Counted from the stretch's first letter, positions 13,004 to 25,329 are shown. The stretch: 64,000 nucleotides of DNA from Brachypodius melanocephalos (GCA_013398615.1 VZSR01000520.1:27261604-27325603), one strand, 5' to 3'. Notes: generated by a model not told the origin, from the letters alone. Made by a program: numbers and translations.

Positions 13004-14673
13004 ACACGTGTGCTTTTTCTCTAGCAGCTTGTCTGTCATCTCCCATCCCAGTCACCCCCCCTCCAAGACAAGCACCAACCTGTGGGATTTGAGTGGTGGA
13101 GACAGCTTCCAGCAGAGGCTGGCCGTGCTCTCACTCCTCTGTGTACCCTTGATCAGAGTATCTCCCTCAAAAGCTCCTGGGCTGCATGATGGCCTCCCTA
13201 TCATGGTGCACCAGCCTGTGGTGTCTTGTCTGGACAAAGCTCCCAATCTCCATTTTCCACTGTGCTCACCTCTGCACCTGAGCTGCTACAGCAGGCTGGT
13301 GAGCCAGGGCAGCCCTGGCCGTGTGGCTCCTTTCCCACTGTCCCATCATCAAAGCAGGGCTTTTCATTGAGTAAGTCAAGGGAGAACAGTTCCTCTGGCT
13401 GCTGCTGTGAAGCTGGCACCTGCCAGACCCCCAGTTCCCATCTCCTGGTCCATGCTTCAACTAATACATTATTTCTTGGTGTGCAAAAGGAAAAAGCTTT
13501 TGCTATCAACTAGATATACCAGTCTGTCCTGAGTGATGCCACAGCCTGTTTTATCCTGAAGGCTGCTCTCCACAGTCTCTCAGTGCATCACTTCACCTTC
13601 TCCCCAGGTGGTGCTGGGTCTGCAGCACAGGGCAGCTTTGCGCCCAAGAGGCTGAGGAAGGCCTGTCTTCGCCAGAGAAAAGTCAGATCTCTCAAATGTA
13701 GTAATTGTACTATAACCTGGATTAATCTGTCCTCCAGTGTATGTAATGGGACAGTAAATACTGAGTTTTCATGAACATGGGCCACTGGCTCACCAAGGGA
13801 TACTTATGTGGAGAGCTGCCCTGATGTCAAATAAGCATCTGAGATGTGTGTTTGAGGGAAGGACTCTCACGAACATTTGTTTGAGCTGAGAACTTCTAGG
13901 GCTGGTTCAGTCACAGTAGACAGGTGCAAGTTATTAAATGGAAGAAAAGAAAAAACAGATATGTTTTATTGTCAGTTTCCCCCAAGCTATTTTGGCACAC
14001 AGTGCAAACATTCACTAGGAACTCCTTCAAGCTCTAATTAGCTACACATGAGTAATAAGGGCTCTTATGGTAAGTATTAACATAGAGGAGTACATAAAGG
14101 CTCTCGGGCACTTGCCAGCTTAGTCAATGTGGTCACACCTCCCTCCTTCGCAGCTGCAGCCTGGAGGCAGGAATCAGTGATTTTAAATATTTAGCAGCCT
14201 TTGCTGCTGTATAGCTGTGTGGATTCGATGTGTTGTTGTGGATGGGCTAGGAGCGCGACTGGACATGTCAAAGGATAGCCCCGAGGAATTGTTCCCAGAG
14301 GAGATAGCTACGGGTCCCTGTGGGCTTTTTGTATATACCACAGAAATTTGGATCGAGGGAAGGAAAGGATTTTTTAAAGATGAAGCTCAGCAGTAGTGAC
14401 TGCACTACCCAAATTGCTTCCTTGGCTAGTTAGTGGGAAACAGTGAAGCAAGAGCCCAGCCAAGCCTGGGAGCCATGACCATAGTCTCTGGGCAGCAGCT
14501 CTCCCTTCTCCCCTCAGCCCTCCAAGCCAACCCACGTTTTCAGTAGGAATCTGTCTGTGATGGGCACCCATTAGGCTTTGTTTGAAAACCAACTTCTATG
14601 TCCTGGGTACGACTAGAATGTAAATGACATTACACACCATATCCTGCACAGCACAAGTAGTGAAACCTTAATT
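13004..14673. other. Intergenic, nothing recognised
   Basis: Base composition is more balanced than in the first 12 kb. Several short overlapping frames on both strands around 13.0-13.5 kb show no recognisable protein and no splice-consistent structure. Confidence 0.5.
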
Positions 14674-15190
14674 TCATAGAAGCATAGAATATGCTGAGTT
14701 GGAAAGGACTCATCAGGATCATCAACATTCAACTCCCCTCTCTGCACAGGACACCCCGAATTACACCATGTTTCTGAGAGCATTGTTCAAATAATTCTTG
14801 AACACTGTCAAATTTGGGGCTGTGACCACTTCCCTGAGGAGCCTGTGTCAGTGCCCAGCCACCCTCTGGGTGAAACACCTTTTCCTGATATCTAAACTAA
14901 ACCTCCCCTGACTCAGCTTCATGCCATTTCCTCAAGTCCTGTCACTGGTCACCAGAGAGAAGAGATCAGTGCCTGCCCTTCCGCTTCGCCTTGGAGACAC
15001 ACAACCAGGGTTGCCCCATCCCAGGTGCAGAGCCTGGCACTTGCCCTTGTTCACCTTCATGCAATTGGTGATTTGTTGAAGTCTCTGCAGGTCCTCTCTG
15101 CCCTCAAGGGAGTTAACACTGGCAGACTTAGTGTTCTTTTGAGTCCTGAGTCTAAGTCATTAATGAAGATGTTGAATGTACTGCCTTCTC
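14674..15190 (-). mobile_element. CR1 LINE fragment (3' end, 5'-truncated)
   Basis: The plus strand opens with tcatagaagcatagaat followed by a stretch of the type 'gagttggaaaggactcatcaggatcatc'. That is the reverse complement of the characteristic avian CR1 3' end, with its ATTCTATG-like octamer repeats. Further in, segments matching the CR1 body can be read, such as the passage near 15040-15100 and the one near 15150-15175 about an added gtcattaatgaagatgttgaa. The element therefore runs on the minus strand with its 3' end at 14674. The inner boundary is uncertain. It is diverged and non-functional. Confidence 0.78.
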
Positions 15191-15597
15191 CATATCAGTG
15201 CTTCTGTGACCTAGATAGGAGGGAAGGCAATGTGAGCTCCTTCTTTCTCAGCTGGCTGCTACTTTCCAAGGCTCTCACAAGAGCACAAGGCTTTTTGATT
15301 CACCTCACTGGACTTCAGCAGCAGAGTTGTGTCTGAGTGCAACCCCCTTGCTTCCAAACAGACACGTGGTCCTGGAGGAGGCAGCTGCACCCCAGGCTCC
15401 TCAGACAGGATCTCTGCTTGCAGGAGGACCACAGGGTGACAAAAAGGTGGGTAGATTCTACCTCTCTGACACTTTCGTGGTCTCTGTCACAGTTGGCTGA
15501 AGGTAGACAGGGGTTTAAAAGCTGCTAAGGAAGATGCCAGCTAATACAAGTGCCCTGTGATCTTCAGTCCTTTGCAGAGTCTCTCTAGCTATGCTGG

Positions 15598-15770
15598 GGG
15601 ATTTTTTTGTTGTTGTTGTTTTGTTTTCTGGGTTTTTTTTTTTGTTTTGTTTTGTTTTGGTTTGGTTTTGTTGTTTGTTTGGGGCGGGTGGGGTTTTTTT
15701 GTGGGGGTGGGATTGTGGGGTTTTGTTTGTCTGTTTTGGGGTTTCTTTGGTTTGTTTTTTTACTTCTTCT
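15598..15770. repeat. T/G-rich low-complexity tract with G-run cluster
   Basis: The plus strand is almost entirely T and G, with TTG and TTTTG repeats followed by a dense set of G runs at about 15681-15741. The runs include GGGGCGGG, TGGGG, GTGGGGGTGGG and GTGGGG. Apparent long frames across it (for example 15557-15937 plus and 15515-15931 minus) are low-complexity artefacts. Confidence 0.85.
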
Positions 15771-15979
15771 TTGTTAGCTGGAAAATCTGCATGGCAGAAT
15801 TGAAACCATGGATACAAGTAGTGAAGCCTCATCACAGGCAAAGGATAACTGATGCCAGATGCTGTTTGTTGTGGCCATACTGGCCTACATTTCACAAACA
15901 CCAGTGTAATACACAGCTCTCTAGTTCCCACTTGTAATTATATGGCAACCACTGGAGCAAAACTACTGCTGCAAATCGT

Positions 15980-16165
15980 CCAATCCTGTTAAATATCTTC
16001 ATTAATGATCAGATTGTAGAGTGCCTCCTTACTCGGAGATACTTAAAACCCCTCTGACATGGTTTTGGGCAGCCATCTCTCAGTGGCCCTGCTAGAGCAG
16101 GGGGTTGGACAAGATGACCTCCAGACATCTCCTACAACCTCAGCCCCTGCATGACTGTGATCTGG
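15980..16165 (+). mobile_element. CR1 LINE 3' fragment with internal deletion
   Basis: The segment near 15990-16010 resembles the CR1 reverse-transcriptase region, with 'atatcttcattaatgatc'. The sequence then jumps to a CR1 3' portion near 16040-16165, with 'gagcagggggttggac' followed by 'aagatgacctccagac'. This is the plus-strand orientation. The octamer tail is degraded to something like tgcatgactgtgatct. The junction implies a large internal deletion. Confidence 0.72.
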
Positions 16166-18323
16166 GGAACTGTCTTGTGCTTGGTCCCCCACCTGTTGTT
16201 TGACTGACACTCATGGACTTGCATGTTACCACAGGAAGCAAGAAACTGCCACCCCCACCAGGAACTCTGTGTAAAAAGTCTTTATTTCAGCAGGATGCCT
16301 CCAGTAAACCTGTACCTTATGCTCCCTTAGCATTTAGCTACGGACAGATGAATTTGCTGACCCTTTCCTGAGCCGGGCCATAATTTCCCTTTCCAGCAGC
16401 TTTGGTATTGCCTATCCAAAGCATTACTTGATCTCTGAGGTCGTTATTGTCTGCAGGAATGGCACATTCATGGTGCCACCAGCAGCATTTATGCAACGTT
16501 GTACATTTGAGTCCCTCTGGGATATGTCTCTGTCTGCCTCCAGCTCCCGCCCCCCTCCTGATCCTCACAAGTTGTACTTCAGAGCAGACTAACCATGAGG
16601 CTTTGGGGTGAGGGAGCAGGTTTAAAGGAGCTAAATGTTGATTAGTGGAGCCTGCTTGACCCCACAGAAATACTGGCAGAAGGGCTGCCCTTTTGCTGCA
16701 GTGTATTTTTTCCCAACAAAAAGCAAGCAAGTCCTAGGATAATTCTTTAGAACAGACATTATCGAATAGGTCTGTAGGGATGTAAAGGAGTAACTTAAAC
16801 AATTTGTTTATTTAAAAAGGAATCAAGTAAATTTGGTGTTGAGATTGTAAAATATACAAACTTAGAGAAATAAACGTATAAAAAGAAGCAGGAAATCTGG
16901 GTGGCCACACTCGCGATGGGGGGAGCCACTGTCAAACTGCTCCTCTTTCAGAGCTCCCCATTGTGTCCTGATGTTACCACTTCTTTACTCCTGTAGATGC
17001 ATTGCCTGTGGATCACCCCATGTGCTCATCTGATGCTGGAACTGTGATTCTCCTCTCAAGAGTCATTTGCTGCACTCTAGAATCAGCTGACACCTTATAT
17101 AGCACTCCCAAAATTATCTTGGCCTTTTCGTAGTCTTCTTCTCCCTGAGGGTTTTGTATGGGTATGTTGTTGCTCAGCACTGCCCTCCCAGTGCCCTCGT
17201 GCCATGCCTCTGTCAGGACTCCCTCTTCTTCAGAGCCTTTTCCTCTCCACTGCCACCTCTGTCAGGATTAGAGAGCCCTTGACACAAAATGTTTCACCAT
17301 GCTCCCTCAGGTAGAAAAGCAGTCACTGAGTCTTGGCCACAGGGTAAAGAAACCTGCTTGAGTTTACAACCCTTATGGCTATGAGGTTGTAGATGTCAAG
17401 GCCCAGCTCTTCCCCAGCTTGTGTTCAACTCACAGAGACTGATGGATCCCAAATAACATTCTCTTCTTTCACCAAGGGCAATATGCAGAACAGAGATGCT
17501 TGGGGCAGTTTTGCCAGCAGGAACATGATGTGAGAAAACATGGGTGGGTGTTTAACATGGTGCTGTCCTCCCCAAGTGGTGGGCTGATGGAGGCTCTTTA
17601 GAGTGCCAAGCAGTGCTGGCTGTGCACCCTGCTCTCCTCCAGCATCCCAGAGAACGCTGCTGGGGAGCACACACCTGCTTGGCACAGCACACAGCTGCAT
17701 TGGAAGGGTCTTGTCTAACAGCACAGAGGAGATGGAGGAAAGTGTTATTCTTGCTGGCTACAGCAAACATCGTTTCTAACATATCCCAGACAGGAACAAC
17801 TGTCCCCACGGAGTGCTTGAAATGCTGAAATTCACCAGCTGTTTTCTTTGGATTCTGGTGTGCTGTATCTGGACAGAAACTGAGTCATGCTTTTGGACTC
17901 AGTACATCCGCTAGTCTGCTATGCCAAGGAAACTTTGCCCACTACTAGGACCTCTTCCTGTTTTATAAACAGCAAGGCTGTTTGCCCTTGTTTATGACCC
18001 TCTGGAAGAGAGAATGAAGGCAGCCCAGCCAGGGTCATTGGGAGAGCTGGGGCAGGGCAACTTCTCAGGCTCCAGCCTGATGGCTTCATCTCTGTCCCTC
18101 CCTTCTGGTAGTCCTCACTAGTTCTGAGCAGCAGAATAGAATACACAGCATAAAATCCCAGCACATGAGGCAAGCGATAGGCCTCACCAAAGGAGCTGTC
18201 TTAGAGAGAGCACGTGGCCCTCAGAGAGAGAACACCCCAAATAACAGCTGCTGTACAGAGTGCCCGTGAGGTGCTTAGCACATGGCAGCTGCACACATGG
18301 CCCAGGGCTGCTTTCACAGAGAT
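16166..18323. other. Region downstream of PROX2; possible long 3' UTR
   Basis: PROX2 (minus strand) stops at 18324. Candidate minus-strand AATAAA signals lie at 16807-16812 and 16281-16286 (TTTATT on the plus strand), so part of this stretch could be 3' untranslated region. A 130-codon minus frame at 16338-16730 lies just before the second signal but resembles no protein I know. No other gene is recognised. Confidence 0.35.
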
Positions 18324-21300
18324 TCAGCTGTGGAGCAGTTCCTGGGAGCAGCCAGCAGCTTTGAACCCTTCTGGGATGTCGCTGTCCAATTTGGAAATGA
18401 TTTTGTAAATGGGTTTCTTCCAGGAGGGGTCAGCATCCTTGCCTGCCCTGACGGCACTGAAGAACTCCTGAAGTGTCAGGCTGGCCACCTCCAGGAACCG
18501 CCCCGGCACCTGCAGCAAGACAGGCATCAGCCAGTGACAGTACCATGTCATGATTCCTTCTTACCCCTGCAAACTCCACTACCCCCTCCCCCAGATCCCA
18601 CTCCTCACCTCGAAGTCATTCCCCTTGTTATAGTGCATGTTGAGGGCTCGGAAGAGCTCTGAGTCCCGGGAGACCTGGAGAGTGCAAGCGTCCACAACAC
18701 CCTCCAACAGGGCCTGCCGGGCAAACTTCTCCACCTGGATGTAGTAAAACTCACGGAAGTTGCTGAACCACTTGATGAGCTGGGAGGTGATGCAGCGGCT
18801 GAACTGGTGTGGGGAGAGCCAGAGGATGGTATTATGCCTGCTTGGATCCTCCCTACCCACGAGCCCCTGCAAACCCAGCTGTGCACTGCTGGACTAGCCA
18901 AAACCCAGCCCTCCCCCAAAGCTGCAAAAGCACCAGCTGAGGCCATGACATCAGGGTGTCTGAGGTGTTCTCCACACTGAGATTCAGATCCCAGCTGCCC
19001 TACAGTGGGAAGGCACATTCATTAAAGGTGTGCTTTAATCTGAATACCTCAATTGCACAGAGTGAAGAGCAGACAGCCCACGTCTGCCACAGACCTGTGC
19101 ACCTGCTCCTGGGCAGCCCATGCTGAAATAGGTGCTGTCCCCCATCTCCTGCCAGCAAGGCAGGGGGACACAAGAGCAGCTCTTTCCTCATGGTTCCCCA
19201 TGGAGCCCTGCCCAGCACCAGCTCTGTCAGCTGCTCTTTTACCTGCACATCAAGGAAATAGGTCTTCAGCAGAGTGGAGCTGGGGTAGCGGGTGAAGAAA
19301 AACATCAGCTTGGCCTTCTTCAGGTGCCCGGGGGTCAGCGCCTCCTGCATCTGCCTTGGGGTCAAGGAAAGCCTACACAGAGCAAACCCCGAGCTCGGCA
19401 TGTCCCTGAGCACCACCCCTGATGCACACATGCCCAGTGCCCACCATAGCCCCTCATGGCCTGTCAGTGGGGCAGAGGGGCTTCATCCTTGGCTGGACAG
19501 CCACTGGTTTTTCCCTTGAGAATACCCGAGGATTCCCTAATGCTCCCCATAGGACTTCACAGTCTTGTGAGAACCAGAATTTCCATGAGACATCTGTTCA
19601 TGGTTTAGGAAGACCCCCAGTATGGCCCAAGAGCAGGCTTGGTAGCTCCTGGCTTATACTCACAGCTACACTACAGCATCTGACCAATGCTGAGGAGTGG
19701 CAGTGCCCTCCGTGGCTTAGGACTCCTCCTGCTCACACTTTTTTTGCCGCCTATGGAGCAGCAGGGACCTTGGCCTTGCAGAGACCAGCAGGGGCAGTGC
19801 CAAGCTGTGGCTCCAGAGGACAAGGGGAGCACATTCCCCAGGGACCTCTAGCTGCCCCCAAAGGATATATGGGTCGAGGCAAAGGGTGCTCCATCATTTG
19901 CAGCTGGTAGCTCACTGTGGCCATCCCTGCCAGCCGGCAGTAGTGCCAGGCTCTCCATGTTGGCAGGGCTCAGGGGCAGGAGATGGTGCTGCTGCTGTCT
20001 TACAACTGATGACCTCAGTTTAACAGTTCCCCAGTGCAAGTTGAGGGGCTCTGGACAACCCCTCTCCAGAGCAGATGGGGTCTCATGAGAGTCACTGCCC
20101 CAGAGGCTGTGCTGCCTGTAGCCCAACAGCTGGCTCAGCAGCTGGCTGTGCTGGACAGGGGTGGCTGAGCCCAGTGCATAACCCATGCTGGGTACCCGAG
20201 AGGATTTTCTGACTCCTTTTGAACTGAAGGAGCCAGCATAAGAGCCTAAGCTCTTCCCCGAAGCTCCTGACAGGACCTCAGCCTGGGGTGAGCCCAGGGA
20301 GCCTGGTGCATTCATGGGAGATGGCTTAGCAAGTGGCTTTCTGCATTTCCCACCGGCAGAATACTCTCTTCTGGCTTCTGCCCCCAGCATTGGAAGGCTA
20401 TGGTGCTGCTTCTGGATGTGGCTGTCTGCCTTTGGCCAGACATTCTTCAGGATAGAGTCCACTACCTGGGATGTCACCACAGCAAGCTCGTGCTTCAGTG
20501 CCTGTGAGAGTACCCTCACTGCCGAGGGCAGCCCACCTCTGTCACCTCTGTCCTCAGCCTCCTCCAGCTCACACACCTCCAGGACGCTTCCCCTGAGAGG
20601 CACTTTGCGTGGGTTGCTGGTGGCAGTGGCACTGTCCTTGTTCAGTCTGTCTTCAGGTTTTCCGGGCAGTGGCTGCACTTTCTCAGAATCTTCCTGGGTT
20701 TGGGCAGCATCCTCAGAGTCACAGACCTGGTAGAACTTCTCCTGAAGCCACCTCAACTGCTGCTCTAAAAAGCAGAGCTGCTCTTTCAGCTGCCGGCAGC
20801 CCTTGGCATGGGAACTGCCCCCTGTGGGAGCCCCTCGTCCAGCTGCCCCCATGCCCTGCTGGGGCACCCTTGTCTTCCTCTTATTCTCCTGGGTCATCTC
20901 ACCACCCCTTTCCCTCTCATGCCTGAAAGCTGCCTCCGGGCTCATGTCAAATGCCTGAGGGGTTGGTGGGAGGCTCATGCCCTGGACGATGCTCTCCACC
21001 CTGGCCCGCTTGGCTCGTAAGTGCTGGTCACAGAGCTGCTCCCGTGGGTGCTGGTTGGAGAGCTGGTCCCCATCACCAGCATAGGGCACGGGAGCTGGGG
21101 CACGGGTCCTGGGAGAAGCCAGGGCTTGCACTTCTTCTCCAGGACATGCACCACATTTGTAGTCATGAGGCAGGGCCACTGCCTGAGAGGAAGCAAAAAG
21201 GGTGGTGGGATCCAGGTTCCTGCCAACCATTGTGTGGCTGAGGAGCTGTGGCATCAGGGATGCATTGGGGGAGGGCAAGAGAGAGTCAGTCTGGAAACAG

Positions 21301-21377
21301 GGCTCCAATTTCAGCCCCTGGCCGTGCCCTGAGGTGACACAGTCTCTGTCCTGCTCAAAGCCAGTCCTGCCATCCAT
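18324..21377 (-). CDS. PROX2: PROX2, prospero homeobox transcription factor
   Basis: This is a nuclear DNA-binding protein of the Prospero family. My model has coding exons 19916-21377, 19243-19418, 18609-18803 and 18324-18509, whose phases join to about 672 residues. The large first coding exon carries the PROX-family motif AKRARVESIVQGMSL (residues about 122-136), which resembles a nuclear-localisation signal, and a Leu/Gln-rich helix (LKEQLCFLEQQLRWLQEKF). The last three exons encode the C-terminal homeo-Prospero domain (HLKKAKLMFFFTRYPSS, then RCITSQLIKWFSNFREFYY, then SWKKPIYKIISKLDSDIP), nearly as in PROX1. The start at 21377 is the first Met after a plausible acceptor at about 21452. 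The first junction is the weak point: an alternative acceptor at 19372 also looks usable but needs a weaker donor. The last two junctions are secure. Order next to DLST supports PROX2 over PROX1. Confidence 0.88.
18609..18803 (-). CDS. PROX2: PROX2 coding exon 3 (homeo-Prospero domain core)
   Basis: This 195-nt exon encodes 65 in-frame codons. It starts with FSRCITSQLIKWFSNFREF and ends NMHYNKGNDFE. The acceptor CACACCAG|TTC and donor GAG|GTGAGG are clear. It covers the helix that contacts DNA in the PROX family. Confidence 0.93.
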
Positions 21378-23479
21378 CGTATCTTCTTCCTGCCTGGACA
21401 GACTGGCAGGCTTCCCAGATGTTTGATTTTTCAGCCTGCTAGTGGTGTGGAACTGGAGAAAGAGCAAGAAACGGGACCTCATACAGCAGTTTTCCAAGCA
21501 TGGGACCAGAGATTTTTTTCTCCCAGATTTCCTGACATCCCTGCTCCCCTGCAAAAACTATTTCACTAGGGAATGACCCAGGCAGAAACCTCAAGGCACT
21601 GCAAAACCTGTGAGCAGACCGTCAGATGTCACAGGACAGCAGCAACGCCCTGGGCACTGCCACACCCCCCACCTACCCGCCAAGCATTCATCGTGCCCAG
21701 AGTACATTTCAGCTGCTTTGGGCCCGGCAGTGCCTGGCAGCGCAAACTTCCCACACCACCAGCTGCATCTGCACCAGAGGCATTTGGGGAAACTGCCCTC
21801 GGGGCTTGTGGACTCGGCTATGAAGGCAGGGAGCACCAGGCAGAGCCCTCTGCCACATATACACCTGGGCTTGGGTGCTGCTGGGTGTTGGCAGAGCACA
21901 GAAGAGCAGCTGCATCCCTGGTGAGGGTATTCACGGCACACAGCCGCCCAGGCCATTGGCATTGCCCAGGCCATGGGCACTGCCGGCCCCAGCGCCTGCC
22001 AGCAGAGCCCCCAGGGCACCGCGATGGGCGGCAGCACCCGGGGCTGGGCCAGCACAAACAGGCTGGTGGAGGAGGACACAGAGAGGGTAAAAGTGCAATG
22101 TGGCCTGCTGTGAGCAGGATACACTGGGATGTTCAGGCTAACACAACATGGGGTTCCTAAGTGCTTGGCAAAACACTGAATAAAAGAAATGAGGATGGGG
22201 ATTATCGGGGAAGAGAAAAAACACTGAGCCAGCAGCCCCAGGCTTAAAATTGTCGTGCTGTCTCCAAGCAGGGATCCACCCCCTCCACACATTTGCAGAA
22301 GAAGGTGTAAAACATTGTATCCGGGGCAATTACACAGTAACCATCCCTGTGGGATGTTTCTTCCCTATCCATATTAATTAGCAGTAGCTTTGCATCACTA
22401 AATTAGGACAGCTCTTGCCTTTTCCAGACTCCTTTAAAGTCTGAGATTCTTTTGCTATTCGCAGAAATGCCTGATCATTTTCAACAGCATCAGTCTCCCG
22501 TTCCTCCTACTCCAAGTCCTCCAGGCACTGTAGAAAATGGGTTTCTTCTCAGTAGTTTTTAGAAGGTTGCTTTTCTTCAGACACTCCTGAATTCCAGATA
22601 GGTGTCTGGGAGAGCTCTGCATTTTGCAGAGCCCTAGTCTTGACAAACCAAGTATTTTCTGGTTTATCCGACACCACATGTTGATCTGTGTTTTCTCCCC
22701 ACCTGTTCTGACCATTAGGGTTTCATTTTCCTAATAGTCTGCTGCAGGGTCTTTCAAACTGCTCCGTTCATCCACAGCCAGCACAAGGCTGGGGTGCCAG
22801 CAGCTCTCAGCATCATGCCTTGCCCTTGTCTTACAAGCTTCACCACTGCCTGCAGCTGCCTCTGAGCCTGCTCTCTGCACCCGACAAAGTCACTCAGCAA
22901 ACACATTGCAGTCAGATTCCATCCGCCCTTAATCCTTTCCTCAACGGTGTGGTCCTGTAACTTCACTTGTTTTTCTACAGAAACACCTTCTTTTGACACT
23001 TGCTCACGATTTCTCTCATCTGCTGTGCACAACAGCAAGCTCAGGAGCTCACCTGTGCCCTGTGCTGAGGCTTCCCAGCCCCCTGGAACCCGGGTGATAC
23101 ACCCCTTTTAAGCAGATCAACTCAGAGCTGGCATAGTGACCTCCACTTGCATAAGGTTTCCAGCACCACTATTTTTCTTCTGGAGATTTGGAGGAAGGGA
23201 GCAGAGCCTCCCGTCCCAGGCCATGCCAGCTCGCTGTGGGTGGCCTTGGCCCCCTCCCACAGCATCCCCGGCACCACAGGACCAGAAGGTGCTGCCTGAA
23301 GCAAACTCCTCCTGCTGATGCAGCTCTTCCTCCACAAAGTTAACAGATGTGTGCTTTGGTTCCTACTCTTACTGGCAGCTGTCACTAGTGCCACCCTCTA
23401 GAACATCAAAAAGCAGCTGAGACTCCTCTTACCTGAAGAAAAAGACAGGAACGAAATGAAGATGCTCAGAAGAGGAGGG
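21378..23479. other. PROX2 5' flank and untranslated region, no other gene recognised
   Basis: Non-coding 5' exons of PROX2 are likely here: a splice acceptor (TTTCTCCAG) precedes its coding exon at about 21452. I could not place the upstream exons. A 233-codon minus frame at 21591-22292 and a 94-codon minus frame at 22754-23038 resemble no known protein. Confidence 0.4.
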
Positions 23480-23760
23480 CAGTGTGCCTTCTCCAAAACT
23501 GAAGCCACCCCACGTGGGCTCGCTGGGTGCTCCTCGGTGGGACAGCCGCTCACGGAGCAGTGTGCCGTCCCTCCCGACGGCAATTCCCCCCAGAGCCTTC
23601 CCCAGCCGCCGCATCCCTCTGTTTTTGGCACACCCCCGGGAGCGCGGTGGCCGCGGGCGAGCCCCGGGATCGCGGGATGCCGCAGAGGCAGCGCCGCCGC
23701 CTCCTCCCGCTGCGCTCAGGGCCTTTAAAGAGGGAGTGGGGAGGCCGGAGGCAGCCAACC
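23480..23760 (-). promoter_or_regulatory. GC-rich patch, candidate PROX2 promoter
   Basis: This is a short CpG-rich island, densest at about 23630-23720, about 2.1-2.4 kb upstream of the PROX2 start codon. A TTTAAAG TATA-like motif can be read on the minus strand near 23720. Assignment to PROX2 rests only on position and orientation; a 5' transcript end would settle it. Confidence 0.35.
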
Positions 23761-25127
23761 AGCTGGGAACGACTTCTGAATATGCAGATGGACATCCAGG
23801 AGGTCAGGTCCGACATCAGCGTCCAGCTACCTTCCCTGCTGTCTCCCACTCTCACAGCCCCTGGAGCCAGGCAGGCGAGGGTTATCAGGTGCCGAGTTGC
23901 TGTCTGCCCAGGTGGGGAGAGGCCCAGAAGAGCAATTTCCCCCTGGAATTTGGCTGGAAACCCCATTCGGGAAGCCAGGATGGTGAACTGTAGGTGAGAC
24001 GATGCAAATACATCAGGCTGACAAGCAGTGCCACAGGCAAGGAAGGAGCTGGCCCGGATCCCACCAGCTACCCGTCTTCCATGGAAAGTGGCTCACCATG
24101 GGGGCACAGAAGCATTTTGGCTGTTCTGGAAGGCTGCAGCATAGGATATGGCCAAGAAATGAGACGACACGGGAAAAACAGCAACACAGAGTCCCTTGCT
24201 TGTTGCAGGGTGCTTTAGAGACAGCACCAGCAGAGCTGGCACCACTCCCACCTTAGCACATCCTGATCCCAGCCCCAGGAAAAACCTACCTGTCCCAGCA
24301 GCACAGTCAGACACCTCTCATTTAGAAGCTGTGGGTGGGTGGGCAAAGTCTAGCCATGTGTACCACTCCTGGGGCTTTGCTTCCACATGCTAACTGAGCA
24401 TGGCAGTGCTTGATGTATTCATCGGGTAGGCAAGAGACTGTGGTTAACAGCAGTTGACATCAGGTGGTCAATATTGTTCAAGGATAGTAACCTTCAAAAG
24501 ATAGATCACAGAGAAACCCCTGGCAGAGAGCCTTTCTGGTTAATTTACCTTTTATTAGAGCAATCAGCTCATCCCCAAAGCCTCAGAGACCATCCCCTGT
24601 TGATTTTTATTCAGCATCTTTCCTTTGAAAATGATCTCATATTTTGAAACTTGCAGTTTACCGTTCATGTATTATTAAGCAGTGGCTAAATTAAGCACAT
24701 GTGCATAACCCAGACTTGGCTCCTTGAGAGATGACTGCTGCCAGACAGCCCTTTATAACTATCCCAGGCTGATTCTCAGAATCTGTAAATAGGTTCCTTG
24801 GGTTTTCTTCCACCTGTGGTTCCCTGCCTGGAAGCAGGCAGAAAACGGAAGCTGGCTGGGGAATTCTCAAATGTTTTCAACATACAGAGCACACCTGAGG
24901 GCTTACTTATGGACTCATTTTCTTGTTTGCCGTGGTGAGATGACCTCATTGCCCATTTCTAACCATGCAGCATCCCACGGGAGATGCTTGCGGCAATATC
25001 ATCCCACACGAGCTCAGCCCCATGGTTTGCCAAGGTGAGCAGGAAAACCACGGATACAGCTGCCCTGCAGCAACCCAGGGCTGGTTCAAAGAAGAGCGTC
25101 ATGAAACGGCACTCTGCGTAATGCATA
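23761..25127. other. Intergenic between PROX2 and DLST
   Basis: No coding structure is recognised between the two divergent genes. The AT-rich part at about 24.5-24.75 kb is unremarkable to the eye. Confidence 0.45.
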
Positions 25128-25320
25128 GGGTTACTTATTACACATATGCATATACTGTTACATATAATAACATCTATATATACATATGCATGTGTTTATA
25201 TAAACATATGTAATACATACATGTTTTATATGTATGTGATCTATAAAGTATAATATTTTATATAACATATATTACATGGAATGTATTAATACATATATTA
25301 TTGTGTATATGGTAATACAC
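25128..25320. repeat. AT-rich tract of TA/CA-type steps next to the DLST island
   Basis: About 190 bp are composed mainly of ATATGT, ACATAT and TATATA steps with very few G or C pairs. It ends abruptly where the CpG island begins. It looks like a degenerate alternating purine-pyrimidine microsatellite. Confidence 0.8.
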
Positions 25321-25329
25321 AGGAACATT

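Noticed and set aside
15515..15937. Frames of 126 and 138 codons across the T/G tract
   Set aside because: These are low-complexity translations (mostly Phe/Gly/Leu or Lys/Thr/Asn), not protein-like.
21591..22292. 233-codon minus frame upstream of the PROX2 start
   Set aside because: No similarity to PROX proteins or others, no phase-compatible donor to the PROX2 coding exon, and overlapping frames of similar length exist on the opposite strand.
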